Source: Cellulophaga baltica
Lineage (GTDB): Bacteria; Bacteroidota; Bacteroidia; Flavobacteriales; Flavobacteriaceae
Length of the DNA stretch: 64,000 nucleotides
NCBI RefSeq assembly: GCF_018861125.1
Contig: NZ_JAHKQN010000020.1
Location: 33,920 to 97,919, forward strand
Direction of reading: 5' to 3'
Position numbers and translations under genes: made by a program. The notes under the pieces were generated by a model. It made no database searches, was not told where the DNA came from, and was given only the letters and a program-made list of their open reading frames with translations. Positions 1-9,229 of this stretch are shown piece by piece. Within the stretch, counting starts at the first letter, position 1. The number at the start of each line of letters is the position of its first letter.

Positions 1-51
1 TAGCTGAAGAATTAACTTTCAAAAATCTATAAGACCTTTATATTTATTTAA

Positions 52-306
52 TTATGCCTGAGCTTGAGCGTTCATTGGTGCCCAGTGAGAACACAACATA
101 CCTGATGCAGCCTTTTGAGGATTAGCACAAGACGGACTATTAAATCTTGAACATGTTTCGCAATTTGGATCATTCTTTAATGCTACTTGCATCTCAAAAC
201 TATCACAAGTATAATGATCGTTAACTTTTACTTGGTGCGCGCTACAAAATTGTCCTTCAGTGATTTCTTGACAATTAACACAGCTATTTCCTATTCTTAT
301 TGACAT
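52..306 (-). CDS. Small cysteine-rich protein, probably metal-binding
   Basis: An 84-residue protein of unknown function. It has eight cysteines, including two CxxC pairs (CVNC near the N-terminus, CETC in the middle), and several histidines (SAHQ, DHYTC, CSHW), which suggests zinc or another metal, or an Fe-S site. There is no signal peptide or membrane segment. I start it at the ATG giving MSIRIGNSC; an in-frame ATG seven codons upstream (327) is possible but adds only a Lys-rich tail. It lies 173 bp downstream of mvaB on the same strand and may be transcribed alone. The family is not one I can name; the coding call rests on the ordered Cys pattern. Confidence 0.7.
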   Translation of the reverse strand: MSIRIGNSCVNCQEITEGQFCSAHQVKVNDHYTCDSFEMQVALKNDPNCETCSRFNSPSCANPQKAASGMLCSHWAPMNAQAQA

Positions 307-479
307 AATTTTTATTTTTAAATTCATATTAAATCTACAAATAAATCATTACACAATAAAATGTAATGTGCTGTAAAACAAGTATTTATATTTAGACTAT
401 ATTTAAATAAAAGGCTAAAAATCTTAAAAACAACAGTTTAAAAACTAACTAGAATTAATATAAATAATTTTGAAATTAT

Positions 480-1346
480 TTAATGATAAAAATGGAACAA
501 TTCAGAGGCTTTGTTATATGCCGCTTCAAAAACCATCCAGTTAACATTACTGTTTGCTTTCACTGAAGTAAAATAAGAAAGCATTTTTTCTGTAGGCATA
601 TTACCTGTTAACTCATCTTTAGCCATTGGGCAACCACCAAAACCTTGTACTGCACCATCAAACCTTCGGCACCCTGCCTTATAAGCAGCATCAACTTTTT
701 CATGCCATTTTGAAGGTGTAGTATGTAAATGCGCACCAAATTCAACATTAGGGTATTTAGGTATTAAATTTGAAAACAAATATTCAATCTCAGTTGGTGT
801 GGATGTACCGACGGTATCAGATAAAGAAAGTATATTAGCTCCCATACCAGCTAATTTCTCTGTCCACTCCCCCACGATTTCAACATTCCAAGGATCGCCA
901 TAAGGATTACCAAAGCCCATAGATATATAGGTGACTACTTTTTTATTCGCTTTAGATGCTATTGCTAAAATTTCTTCTAGAATAATTACAGACTCATCAA
1001 TAGTTTTATGCGTATTACGCATTTGAAAGTTTTCAGAAATTGAAAAAGGATAGCCCAAATAGTCTATTTTCTCTTGCTCTACAGCATCTTGAGCACCGCG
1101 AACATTAGCAACTATTGAAAGGAATTTACTTTTTGTTATTGAGGTATCAAGCAATGATAACACCTCAGCTGTGTCTGCCATTTGCGGTATCGCTTTTGGT
1201 GATACAAAACTACCAACATCTATAGTATCAAAACCACAGTTTAATAATGACTGAATGTATTTTACTTTTTCTTCCGTAGGAATAAAAGTTTTAATGCCTT
1301 GCATAGCATCTCTTGGGCATTCAATTATTTTAACTTCGTTTGACAT
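480..1346 (-). CDS. mvaB: Hydroxymethylglutaryl-CoA lyase
   Basis: A 288-residue TIM-barrel enzyme of the HMGL-like family. It cleaves HMG-CoA to acetyl-CoA and acetoacetate, the last step of leucine breakdown. Visible signatures are ECPRDAMQG at residues 9-17 (catalytic Arg and metal-binding Asp), AHLH at 205-208 (metal-binding His pair) and the HMGL signature GFGGCPMAKDELTGN around 235-249 with the active-site Cys at 239. The length is that of bacterial enzymes. It is the last gene of a likely pyrD-lysE-mvaB transcript (30-bp gap to lysE). No other leucine-degradation gene is nearby. Family assignment is firm; homocitrate synthase-like relatives lack the GGCPMA signature. Confidence 0.93.
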   Translation of the reverse strand: MSNEVKIIECPRDAMQGIKTFIPTEEKVKYIQSLLNCGFDTIDVGSFVSPKAIPQMADTAEVLSLLDTSITKSKFLSIVANVRGAQDAVEQEKIDYLGYPFSISENFQMRNTHKTIDESVIILEEILAIASKANKKVVTYISMGFGNPYGDPWNVEIVGEWTEKLAGMGANILSLSDTVGTSTPTEIEYLFSNLIPKYPNVEFGAHLHTTPSKWHEKVDAAYKAGCRRFDGAVQGFGGCPMAKDELTGNMPTEKMLSYFTSVKANSNVNWMVFEAAYNKASELFHFYH

Positions 1347-1376
1347 TCGTGTTTTACAAGTGGTATAAAATTACTA

Positions 1377-2003
1377 CTATTTATTTGAAAACAACAAGTA
1401 AAGTCCTATTCCTGTAAAAACCACTATTTGCAACCATTTTAAAAATACTCTAAAATTTTTATTCTCTTTTAAAAACTTAGCTAAACTACCCGACAAAAAA
1501 GCAATTAATGAAAACACCACAAAAGCTGTAATTATAAATATAAAACCCAATATGCCAAATTGAATAACAGTGCTTAAGCTATCACTGAAAAGGAATCCTG
1601 GAAAAAATGCAAGAAAAAATATAGCTACTTTAGGGTTCAGTAAATTCATTAAAAAACCTTGCTTATAAACTTTTAACAAGCTTTGTTTATTAACAAAACT
1701 CACTGTCATATCAATTTCTTCTGAACTTTTAAATACTTGGTAAGCTAGATAAAACAAATAAAATGCACCAAATAATTTGATTGTAAAAAATAAGATATTA
1801 CTCTCCTTAATTAAAGCAGAAACTCCGAATGCTAATAAAGCTGTATGAACTAAACAACCTGAAATAAGGCCCAATGTAGTAACAACACCATACTTTTTAC
1901 CATTTACAATACTTTGGGTAAGTACATAAATATTATCTGGCCCAGGAGCAAATGCCAACGCTATTGTTGCTACTATAAATGAATATAGAATTTCATAGTT
2001 CAC
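1377..2003 (-). CDS. LysE/RhtB-family amino-acid exporter
   Basis: A 208-residue inner-membrane protein with about six hydrophobic segments. The family hallmark FAPGPDNIYVLTQSI follows the first helix (residues 17-33), and LLNPKVAIFFLAFFPGF (about 121-137) matches the conserved NPK motif of LysE/RhtB transporters. These exporters remove amino acids or related metabolites from the cytoplasm. The substrate cannot be read from the sequence. It sits between pyrD (22-bp gap) and mvaB (30-bp gap), so co-transcription is likely, though no metabolic link is obvious. Confidence 0.9.
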   Translation of the reverse strand: MNYEILYSFIVATIALAFAPGPDNIYVLTQSIVNGKKYGVVTTLGLISGCLVHTALLAFGVSALIKESNILFFTIKLFGAFYLFYLAYQVFKSSEEIDMTVSFVNKQSLLKVYKQGFLMNLLNPKVAIFFLAFFPGFLFSDSLSTVIQFGILGFIFIITAFVVFSLIAFLSGSLAKFLKENKNFRVFLKWLQIVVFTGIGLYLLFSNK

Positions 2004-2025
2004 GCCAATAGATTTTTAAATTACA

Positions 2026-3063
2026 TTAAGACCTTTCTAATAAAGCTTTATTTATTTTTTTAACTAAAGCAGGTCCTTCGTAAATAAAACCTGTCCAAAG
2101 TTGTACTAAATCTGCACCTGCATCTAATTTTTCTAATGCATCTTCTGCTGTATTTATACCTCCAACACCTATAATTGGGAAAGCTTTATTACTCTTTTCC
2201 GATAAGAAACGGATAACTTCTGTACTTCTATTCTTCAAAGGCGCACCACTTAAACCTCCTTTTTCTTCTTGTAATAATTGGTGAGATTTTAAACCTTCTC
2301 TACTAATAGTTGTATTTGATGCTATAATACCTTCAATTTTAGTATCAGCAACAATCGTAATAATATCTAATAATTGATCATCAGTCAAATCTGGAGCAAT
2401 TTTAAGCAGAATCGGCTTCTCTTTTACATTCTTTTTTATAGCCAGTTTTGTATTCTGTGCTTTTAACTTGTTCAACAGTTTAGTTAAAGGCTCTTTATCT
2501 TGCAACTCACGCAAACCCGGAGTATTTGGTGAACTTACATTAACTACAAAATAATCAACATGATCAAAAAGACTGTCAAAACAAATAGTATAATCTAGTA
2601 TAGCTTTATCGTTTGGTGTTATTTTGTTTTTACCAATATTTCCTCCGATAATTACTCGGTGTTCTTTCTTTAATTGTTCAACAGCTTCTAAAACTCCAAG
2701 GTTATTAAAACCCATTCTGTTAATAATTGCCTTATCATCTTTTAGTCTGAATAATCTTTTTTTGGGATTTCCATCTTGAGGTTTAGGCGTAAGTGTACCT
2801 ATCTCAATAAATCCGAAGCCAAAATCAGAAAGCTGATTATACAACTTAGCATTTTTATCAAAACCAGCCGCTAAACCTACCGGATTTTTAAAATCAATAC
2901 CAAATAAATTACGTTCAAGCCTCTTATCTTCTACTAGATAAATTGATTTAAAAATCTTAGAGAACCCAATCTTATCCAAAAATTTAACCGCTCCAAAAAT
3001 AAAATAATGGACTTTTTCTGGGTCAAATAAGAATAAAACTGGACGTAATAAGTATTTGTACAT
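2026..3063 (-). CDS. pyrD: Dihydroorotate dehydrogenase (quinone), class 2
   Basis: A 345-residue FMN enzyme that oxidises dihydroorotate to orotate using the quinone pool at the inner face of the cytoplasmic membrane (pyrimidine synthesis step 4). The N-terminal amphipathic helix region (about residues 1-40) is the membrane-association module that separates class 2 from class 1. [10 protein letters not shown], the INRMGFNN segment, [10 protein letters not shown] with the catalytic Ser, and a C-terminal [13 protein letters not shown] phosphate-binding loop are all present. It is first in the pyrD-lysE-mvaB run. pyrF, which acts two steps later, is at 48.9 kb. Confidence 0.96.
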   Translation of the reverse strand: MYKYLLRPVLFLFDPEKVHYFIFGAVKFLDKIGFSKIFKSIYLVEDKRLERNLFGIDFKNPVGLAAGFDKNAKLYNQLSDFGFGFIEIGTLTPKPQDGNPKKRLFRLKDDKAIINRMGFNNLGVLEAVEQLKKEHRVIIGGNIGKNKITPNDKAILDYTICFDSLFDHVDYFVVNVSSPNTPGLRELQDKEPLTKLLNKLKAQNTKLAIKKNVKEKPILLKIAPDLTDDQLLDIITIVADTKIEGIIASNTTISREGLKSHQLLQEEKGGLSGAPLKNRSTEVIRFLSEKSNKAFPIIGVGGINTAEDALEKLDAGADLVQLWTGFIYEGPALVKKINKALLERS

Positions 3064-3079
3064 GATTTGGAAATTTCGT

Positions 3080-3087
3080 CAAAAATA
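3080..3087 (-). promoter_or_regulatory. Probable -7 element of the pyrD promoter
   Basis: The minus strand reads TATTTTTG, a full match to the Bacteroidota TAnnTTTG element, 17 bp upstream of the pyrD start. No clear TTG element at the usual spacing was seen. Confidence 0.5.
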
Positions 3088-3146
3088 CAAACAACGCTTG
3101 TTATCTTTAATGTTTCCAAATAATTTTATTAACACAAAAGTTAACG

Positions 3147-3560
3147 TTACTTCTCTAAAGCTCTAATTGGTGATCTACCAGCAGTATTACACAATAAAAC
3201 ATAGCGTTCATATTGCTTTTCATTAAAGGTTGAAATCAATTTTTGGTCATATTTGATAGTAGCTTCAAACATTTTATTTTCAATAGCTTTATGTTTTTGA
3301 CCTAATACTGTTAATTCTTCAGGTGTGCTTTGCGGATGATTTTCAAAAAGGTCTTTTTCTTCTTTTTCTAAAATTGTTAATTCCGCCTTTAAATCACTCT
3401 TTAATGTTTTTAAAGTTGTCAATTGCTCATCTTTCAATTGAAAATTTTCAATTATTTTATCAGAATTATTACTCCCAATATCTAAAATACATACTTGAGA
3501 TTGAGCACTTAAAAACATAAATCCAAAAAAGGACAACAATAACGCTTGTTTAATAATCAT
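3147..3560 (-). CDS. Small secreted helical protein, Spy/CpxP-like in character
   Basis: A 137-residue protein with a signal peptide (MIIKQALLLSFFGFMFLSAQS) followed by a helical, charged body of about 110 residues. Segments such as FQLKDEQLTTLKTLKSDLK and FNEKQYERYVLL resemble the LTxxQ-type helices of periplasmic Spy/CpxP or heavy-metal-resistor proteins, but I see no exact LTxxQ motif, so this is only a resemblance. There are two cysteines in the mature part. It is monocistronic, separated from pyrD by 83 bp and divergent from pepT. Function unknown. Confidence 0.72.
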   Translation of the reverse strand: MIIKQALLLSFFGFMFLSAQSQVCILDIGSNNSDKIIENFQLKDEQLTTLKTLKSDLKAELTILEKEEKDLFENHPQSTPEELTVLGQKHKAIENKMFEATIKYDQKLISTFNEKQYERYVLLCNTAGRSPIRALEK

Positions 3561-3701
3561 AACAGTAACTTAATTTTTATAAAGATTGCACTATAGCAAT
3601 AACGCAGTATTAAAAAAAAAGTATGTTTTACTACCAAGAATAGACAAATTTAAATTCATAAAACTAACTCCAAATTGTACTTTTATACAAAAAATGACAG
3701 C

Positions 3702-4931
3702 ATGCAAGATATTATAGATAGATTTTTAAGCTACGTAAAAATTGATACGCAAAGCGATCCAACATCAAAAGCAACACCAAGTACTGAAAAACAATGGGAT
3801 TTAGCACATAAACTTGTAAGTGATTTAAAGGATATTGGCATGCAAAATGTTACTATTGATGATAATGCCTATATTATGGCGACATTACCTAGCAATACTG
3901 ACGCTAAAGATGTACCAGTAATTGGTTTTATTTCGCATTTTGATACTTCTCCTGACTTTTCTGGCTCAAATATAAATCCTCAAATTATCAAAAATTATGA
4001 TGGAAAAGATATCATTTTAAATCAAGAGAAAAATATTATTCTATCTCCTGATTATTTTGATGATTTATTACAATATAAAGGCCAAACTATTATTACTACC
4101 GATGGTACAACTTTACTAGGTGCGGATGATAAAGCTGGCATTACAGAAATTATTTGCGCTATGGAGTATTTAATAAATCACCCGAAAATTAAACACGGAA
4201 CCATTAAAGTAGGTTTTACTCCTGATGAAGAAATTGGTCGTGGCGCTCATAAATTTGATGTTGAAAAATTTGGCGCAGTATACGCCTACACTATGGATGG
4301 TAGCCAGATTGGAGAATTAGAATATGAAAATTTTAACGCTGCAGGCGCAACAGTTACTATCACAGGAAAAAGTGTGCACCCAGGTTACGCAAAAGGTAAA
4401 ATGATAAATGCTGTTAGCATTGCGAATGAATTTATGTCACTTTTACCAGAAAATGAAGTACCGCAAAGAACAACGGGACGTGAAGGTTTTTTTCATATCC
4501 ATCATATTTCTGGTGAAATTGAAAATGCAAAATTAGATTTGATTGTTAGAGATCATGACAGAGAAATATTTGAAGCTCGAAAAGAGTTATTATTAAAAAT
4601 AGCAACTAAATTAAATAATACTTATGGTGAAGATTGTGTAGCGGTTACTATAAAAGATCAGTATTATAATATGAAAGAAAAAGTAGAACCTGTTTTTCAT
4701 ATTGTAGAAACTGCCAAAGAAGCTATGGAATCATTAAACATCACTCCTATTTTAAAACCGATTAGAGGTGGTACTGATGGGTCACAATTAAGTTTTATGG
4801 GTTTACCTTGCCCTAATATTTTTGCTGGCGGACATAATTTTCATGGCAAATATGAATATGTACCTGTAGAAAGTATAAAAAGTGCAATTGATGTTATTGT
4901 AAAAATATGTGAATTGACAGCTTTGAAATAA
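3702..4931 (+). CDS. pepT: Peptidase T (tripeptide aminopeptidase)
   Basis: A 409-residue cytoplasmic M20 zinc peptidase that removes the N-terminal residue from tripeptides. Metal-site motifs appear in order: GFISHFDTSPD, GADDKAGITEI, TPDEEIGRG with the catalytic Glu, and a C-terminal RGGTDGS and GGHNFHGKYE. I start at the ATG giving MQDIIDRFLSYV, which aligns with the normal N-terminus; an in-frame TTG nine codons upstream would add an unneeded tail. The gene is single and convergent with the yajC operon, sharing a terminator at 4946-4972. Confidence 0.96.
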   Translation: MQDIIDRFLSYVKIDTQSDPTSKATPSTEKQWDLAHKLVSDLKDIGMQNVTIDDNAYIMATLPSNTDAKDVPVIGFISHFDTSPDFSGSNINPQIIKNYDGKDIILNQEKNIILSPDYFDDLLQYKGQTIITTDGTTLLGADDKAGITEIICAMEYLINHPKIKHGTIKVGFTPDEEIGRGAHKFDVEKFGAVYAYTMDGSQIGELEYENFNAAGATVTITGKSVHPGYAKGKMINAVSIANEFMSLLPENEVPQRTTGREGFFHIHHISGEIENAKLDLIVRDHDREIFEARKELLLKIATKLNNTYGEDCVAVTIKDQYYNMKEKVEPVFHIVETAKEAMESLNITPILKPIRGGTDGSQLSFMGLPCPNIFAGGHNFHGKYEYVPVESIKSAIDVIVKICELTALK

Positions 4932-4945
4932 CAGTTATTTAAAAT

Positions 4946-4972
4946 AAAAAAGCACCGTAACGGTGCTTTTTT
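4946..4972 (+). terminator. Bidirectional terminator between pepT and yajC
   Basis: The inverted repeat AAAAAGCACCG-TAA-CGGTGCTTTTT is followed by a T-run on the plus strand and preceded by an A-run, so it can serve both convergent transcripts. Confidence 0.9.
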
Positions 4973-4999
4973 TTTATTTTGTGAAAAAGGAAAAGTATA

Positions 5000-5296
5000 T
5001 TATTTCTTTTCAGTTACAGGGGCATTAAGCTTAGCACTCATTTCCATTGAAAGAGCTGAACGATCAAACTTAATTTTACCAGCCATAGTTTCAATAACAA
5101 CAGACGCATCTTTGTCATTTAATTCTACAACCTTTCCGTGCATACCACTTTTAGTAACTACTTTATCTCCTCTTTTTAGTTCTTCCGAAAATTTCTTTTC
5201 TTGTTTTTGACGCTTTCTTTGAGGCATTAACATAAAAAAGTAAAAAACAGCAAAAATTGCTAAAATTGGAAGAAACTGTGTAATATTCTCTGACAT
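5000..5296 (-). CDS. yajC: Preprotein translocase subunit YajC
   Basis: A 98-residue single-pass membrane protein, the accessory partner of SecDF in protein export. The N-terminal helix (LPILAIFAVFYFFMLMPQRK) runs into the conserved PQRKRQKQ sequence, then a small cytoplasmic domain (LKRGDKVVTKSGMHGKVVEL, residues about 40-60) typical of YajC. It is the last gene of the nusB-DUF1573-yajC operon, with 4 bp to the DUF1573 gene. Confidence 0.95.
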   Translation of the reverse strand: MSENITQFLPILAIFAVFYFFMLMPQRKRQKQEKKFSEELKRGDKVVTKSGMHGKVVELNDKDASVVIETMAGKIKFDRSALSMEMSAKLNAPVTEKK

Positions 5297-5300
5297 AAAA

Positions 5301-5777
5301 TTATGAATTTTTCAATGGCCCTACTGGCGCACTATCTTTAGGTGTAACAAATGCTTTAATTTTCAATTGCTCTGTACCTTTTGCTGTATTTGCTGATACT
5401 GTAATAACTTTAGTTACAGCATTTTTACCTGAACCGTTAAATTTAACTAACAGCTCACCAGTTTCACCTGGAGCGATTGGTCCTTCTGGTTTTTCAGGAA
5501 CTGTACAACCACATGTACTTTTTGCATTTGTAATAATTAAAGGTGCATCACCAGTATTCGTAAATTTAAATACCGTTTCTTGTGGTGTACTTTGAATAAT
5601 ATTTCCGAAATCATGCTCAACTTTTTCAAAAGTCATAACAGGAAGTTTTTTAGCGGCATCATCTCTTTCTGCTGCTGCTTGTACGTTTGTAGTATTAACT
5701 TTGCTTTTAGCATCGTCTTTACATGAAACTAAAGCAATTAATAGTAATACGTTTAATGTGATAACTATTTTTCTCAT
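5301..5777 (-). CDS. DUF1573 lipoprotein
   Basis: A 158-residue lipoprotein. The signal sequence ends in a lipobox (LLIALVSC, Cys at about 19). The mature domain is an Ig-like DUF1573 fold: FEKVEHDFGNI, FKFTNTGDAPLII, then the family's STCGCTVPE and IAPGETGELLVKF. This family is common in Bacteroidota envelopes, and its biochemical role is not established to my knowledge. It sits between nusB (49-bp gap) and yajC (4-bp gap). The link to YajC suggests envelope biogenesis but proves nothing. Confidence 0.92.
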   Translation of the reverse strand: MRKIVITLNVLLLIALVSCKDDAKSKVNTTNVQAAAERDDAAKKLPVMTFEKVEHDFGNIIQSTPQETVFKFTNTGDAPLIITNAKSTCGCTVPEKPEGPIAPGETGELLVKFNGSGKNAVTKVITVSANTAKGTEQLKIKAFVTPKDSAPVGPLKNS

Positions 5778-5826
5778 AACAGTTTTTAAATTATTTTATT
5801 AAATTTTAGAGTAAATGTAACAATAT

Positions 5827-6774
5827 TTACAATAAGCCTCTACCCATTTTATTGAGTTTGCCATTTTTTTGGTATTCTTTAACAAGTTTATCCAAAATTC
5901 CGTTTATGAAAGTGCTACTTTTTGGGGTACTATACTCCTTTGCTAGCTCTAAATACTCATTAATAGTAACTCTTTCAGGTATTGATGGGAAGTATAACAA
6001 TTCTGCAATTGCCATTTTCAATAAAATACCATCAATATCTGCAATCCTATCTTTATCCCAGTTAGGTGTTTTGCCTTCAATTTCTGATATTAAAGATTCA
6101 TTATTCAATAATGTTTTTGATAATAATCTTTTTGAAAACTCAATATCATCTTGGTCTTTTACCAATGGTGGTAAAAAGTACGATGCTACAGTATCGGGCT
6201 TTGCTTTTTTTAATAATTTTAAAATGAATGTATTTACTAATGGTATATCATCTACCCAGGTTAGTTTATCATCTTCAAAATAATCGTAGATTTTTTCGTT
6301 TGGTGCTATAATTGTTTTAAACACATCTAAAACAAACTGCTTATCTTCTTCAAAAGTAGAAGCGCCAGAGTCCATATACTTCATATACAAATCACTCGCG
6401 ATAATTTCTTTATAAAGTAACTTAACATACTCTTCGTTTAAATACCAGTTTTCTAACTTACGTATTTTAAACTCTTCTATTAAAACCTCATTTTCAGAAA
6501 TTAGTTTTAAAAATCTGTTTTTCACAAACTTTTTGTCATCTTCAAAACTCTTAGTAGAATTTTTAATGTATTTTTTTGATGACAATTCAACTTGTTCTTT
6601 AGTTAAATCATGAATTTCTTTTAAAAGACTCATCATCAACAAGTACAAATTGTACGTGTTTTCAATACTGAACTTTAAAAATTTTTGTTGTTTTTCTAAA
6701 GAATCATCTTTAGAACGGTTTAATGCATAGATACCTTGCATTACTTTTACGCGCACATGCCTTCTTGTAAGCAT
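5827..6774 (-). CDS. nusB: Transcription antitermination factor NusB, long form
   Basis: A 315-residue protein in which the NusB domain occupies roughly the last 130 residues (KLLKKAKPD..., NWDKDRIADIDGILLKMAIAE, RVTINEYLELAKEYSTPKS, FINGILDKL). The domain binds boxA RNA with NusE in rRNA antitermination. The first residues (MLTRRHVRVKVMQGIYAL) also match the NusB N-terminus, so a helical region of about 150 residues is inserted or extended compared with the roughly 140-residue E. coli protein. This long form is, as I recall, usual in Flavobacteria. It is first in the operon with DUF1573 and yajC. Confidence 0.92.
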   Translation of the reverse strand: MLTRRHVRVKVMQGIYALNRSKDDSLEKQQKFLKFSIENTYNLYLLMMSLLKEIHDLTKEQVELSSKKYIKNSTKSFEDDKKFVKNRFLKLISENEVLIEEFKIRKLENWYLNEEYVKLLYKEIIASDLYMKYMDSGASTFEEDKQFVLDVFKTIIAPNEKIYDYFEDDKLTWVDDIPLVNTFILKLLKKAKPDTVASYFLPPLVKDQDDIEFSKRLLSKTLLNNESLISEIEGKTPNWDKDRIADIDGILLKMAIAELLYFPSIPERVTINEYLELAKEYSTPKSSTFINGILDKLVKEYQKNGKLNKMGRGLL

Positions 6775-6808
6775 TTTTAAAGAACTTAATTGGTTAAACT
6801 TGAAGTTG

Positions 6809-6816
6809 CAAAAGTA
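6809..6816 (-). promoter_or_regulatory. Probable -7 element of the nusB operon
   Basis: The minus strand reads TACTTTTG, a perfect TAnnTTTG match, 34 bp upstream of the nusB start codon. Confidence 0.6.
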
Positions 6817-6894
6817 GAACTATATTTTTAAAAGTATGTAATGCTTTGATTATATCTTATCAGTTTTATAACATTTAGGTTTCTATTAATAAAT

Positions 6895-6902
6895 TATCTT
6901 TG
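6895..6902 (+). promoter_or_regulatory. -7 element of the ABC exporter promoter
   Basis: TATCTTTG matches TAnnTTTG, followed by GC, giving the common flavobacterial TATCTTTGC. It lies 46 bp upstream of the exporter start, implying a leader of about 40 nt. Confidence 0.65.
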
Positions 6903-6948
6903 CATGATAATTTATCAAACTCAACTATATTATTAGGTTAACCGCTAT

Positions 6949-8703
6949 ATGAAGGAATTAAAGTATATTAATAAATATTTAAAAAAATACGCTGTACAAC
7001 TACTTCTTGGACTAACTATCACTGTCATTGCTCGAGTTTTTTCACTTTTCACCCCTTCGTTTGTAAAAAAATCTATTAAAGTTGTTGAAGATTATGGTAA
7101 AGATTTAATTTCAAAAGACGAAGCCAAAGAACTTTTATTAGAGAATATATTTATTATTTTAGGTACTGCAATTTTGGCCGCTCTTTTTACTTTTTTAATG
7201 CGCCAAACTATTATTAAAGTATCAAGATACATTGAATATGATTTAAAAAATGAGATTTTTGACCATTATCAGTTCTTAAGTTTAAACTTCTACAAAAAAA
7301 ATAGAACTGGAGATTTAATGAACAGAATTAGTGAAGATGTTGGTCAAGTACGTATGTATTCAGGTCCGGCAATTATGTATGGTATGAATACCGTTACCAT
7401 GTTTTCATGCATTGTCCCTCTAATGTTTTTAACAGCTCCTAAATTGGCTGCTTACACTTTAATACCACTACCTATTTTATCGGTTTTAATATATCAAATC
7501 AGTAAAGTAATACACAAGCGTAGTACTATCGTACAAGAATACTTATCTAAATTATCAACTTTTACCCAAGAATCTTTCTCAGGCATATCAGTAATTAAAG
7601 CTTACGGATTAGAAGATAATATTAATAAAGAGCTTGAAGAACTAGCCATTGAAGGTAAAATTAAAAGCATGAATTTAGCAAAAGTTAATGCTTGGTTCTT
7701 TCCTTTAATGATTTTACTTATTGGTATTAGCAACATATTTGTAATTTATATTGGTGGCCAACAATACATTAATGGCGAAATTGATTCTATTGGTGTTATC
7801 GCTGAATTTGTAATTTATGTAAATATGCTTACTTGGCCTGTTGCTGTCGTAGGTTGGCTAACATCAATTGTGCAACGTGCAGAAGCATCTCAAAAAAGAA
7901 TAAATGAGTTTTTAGATGTGCAACCAGAAATTATTAATGAAGTAACTGAAAGTACACCTATAAATGGAAAAATTGAGTTTCGGAATGTTACGTTCACCTA
8001 TGATGACACTGAAATTACTGCTCTTAAAAACATATCATTTACCATTGAAGCAGGTGAAACTGTTGCCTTTATAGGCAAAACAGGTTCTGGAAAATCTACC
8101 ATTTTAGATCTTGTTGCTCGTTTGTATGATGTTACCTCTGGTGAAATTCTACTTGACGATGTTCCTATTAAAAAGTTGAATTTAAATAGTGTTCGTAATG
8201 AAATTGGCGCTGTACCACAAGATGCTTTTCTATTCTCTGACACTATAAAGAATAATATAAAGTTTGGTAAAAAAGATGCTACTGACGAAGAGGTCATTAA
8301 TGTAGCCAAAAAAGCAGTAGTTCATAAAAACATTAAAGAATTTGCTAACAAATACGATACCATTTTAGGTGAAAGAGGTATTACACTTAGTGGTGGTCAA
8401 AAACAAAGAGTTTCGATTGCTCGTGCCCTATTAAAAGATCCTAAAATATACTTGTTTGATGATTGTTTATCTGCTGTTGATACTGAAACAGAAGAGAAAA
8501 TATTAAACAATTTAAAGAATGCTTCTGAAAACAAAACCACATTGATTGTGAGCCACAGAGTTTCTTCCGCTAAAAATGCTGATAAGATTATCGTTTTAAA
8601 AGATGGTGATATTTTACAACAAGGCATTCACAATTCGTTAATAAATACCGATGGTTATTACAAAGAACTCTATAATAACCAACTTATTGACAAAGAAAAC
8701 TAA
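6949..8703 (+). CDS. ABC exporter half-transporter (MdlA-like)
   Basis: A 584-residue type IV ABC exporter with a six-helix transmembrane domain (residues about 15-310) fused to a nucleotide-binding domain (340-580). Walker A GKTGSGKST is at 376-384, the Q-loop AVPQDAFLFSD at about 421-431, signature LSGGQKQR at 480-487, Walker B YLFDDCLSAVD at 501-511 and the H-loop VSHRVSSAKNAD near the end. The residue after the Walker B Asp is Asp rather than the catalytic Glu, as in the degenerate half of heterodimeric exporters such as MdlA. No partner gene is adjacent. Substrate unknown (lipid, peptide or drug are all possible). Confidence 0.92.
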   Translation: MKELKYINKYLKKYAVQLLLGLTITVIARVFSLFTPSFVKKSIKVVEDYGKDLISKDEAKELLLENIFIILGTAILAALFTFLMRQTIIKVSRYIEYDLKNEIFDHYQFLSLNFYKKNRTGDLMNRISEDVGQVRMYSGPAIMYGMNTVTMFSCIVPLMFLTAPKLAAYTLIPLPILSVLIYQISKVIHKRSTIVQEYLSKLSTFTQESFSGISVIKAYGLEDNINKELEELAIEGKIKSMNLAKVNAWFFPLMILLIGISNIFVIYIGGQQYINGEIDSIGVIAEFVIYVNMLTWPVAVVGWLTSIVQRAEASQKRINEFLDVQPEIINEVTESTPINGKIEFRNVTFTYDDTEITALKNISFTIEAGETVAFIGKTGSGKSTILDLVARLYDVTSGEILLDDVPIKKLNLNSVRNEIGAVPQDAFLFSDTIKNNIKFGKKDATDEEVINVAKKAVVHKNIKEFANKYDTILGERGITLSGGQKQRVSIARALLKDPKIYLFDDCLSAVDTETEEKILNNLKNASENKTTLIVSHRVSSAKNADKIIVLKDGDILQQGIHNSLINTDGYYKELYNNQLIDKEN

Positions 8704-8777
8704 AAAAAGTTGTCAGATTAGCTTTTTTTTTTCACTTTTGAAAGATACACTAATTATAACTATAGAATATTTTGCAA

Positions 8778-9143
8778 ATGGGGGGAAAAGATTCAATAGA
8801 ACAAGAGGAAATTTACTCTAAAGTTCTAAGAGCTGGAAGAAGAACTTATTTTTTTGATGTTAGAAGCACAAAGGCTGGTGATTACTACCTAACAGTAACT
8901 GAAAGTAAAAAGTTCACAAATGATGACGGATCATTTCATTACAAAAAGCACAAAATTTATCTTTACAAGGAAGATTTTTCTGCTTTTAAAGACAACTTAG
9001 ATGACATGATGAATTACATTATTGATGAAAAAGGTGAAGAAGTGATATCGGAACGACACCAAAAAGACTTTAAAAAAGAGGATGAAGTTCAAAAAGTTGA
9101 AACTACAGAAAGTTTTACAAATGTAAGTTTTGACGATATATAA
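8778..9143 (+). CDS. DUF3276 (PUR-alpha-like) nucleic-acid-binding protein
   Basis: A 121-residue cytoplasmic protein of the DUF3276 family, whose fold resembles the PUR repeat and binds single-stranded nucleic acid. The family core is clear: IYSKVLRAGRRTYFFDVRS, DYYLTVTESKK and KHKIYLYKEDFSAF, followed by an acidic, variable tail. I start at the ATG reading MGGKDSIEQEE; an in-frame TTG two codons upstream is less likely. It lies 74 bp after the ABC exporter, and a strong terminator follows it. Confidence 0.92.
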   Translation: MGGKDSIEQEEIYSKVLRAGRRTYFFDVRSTKAGDYYLTVTESKKFTNDDGSFHYKKHKIYLYKEDFSAFKDNLDDMMNYIIDEKGEEVISERHQKDFKKEDEVQKVETTESFTNVSFDDI

Positions 9144-9167
9144 CGTATTCTTTCTTAAATTATTTAT

Positions 9168-9198
9168 AACGGCTCTTATTTTTAAGAGCCGTTTTTTA
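9168..9198 (+). terminator. Rho-independent terminator after DUF3276
   Basis: An 11-bp stem, AACGGCTCTTA with its complement around a TTTT loop, is followed directly by a T-run. Confidence 0.92.
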
Positions 9199-9229
9199 TT
9201 TTTATAAAAAACTAATCTAAAACTCAAAA

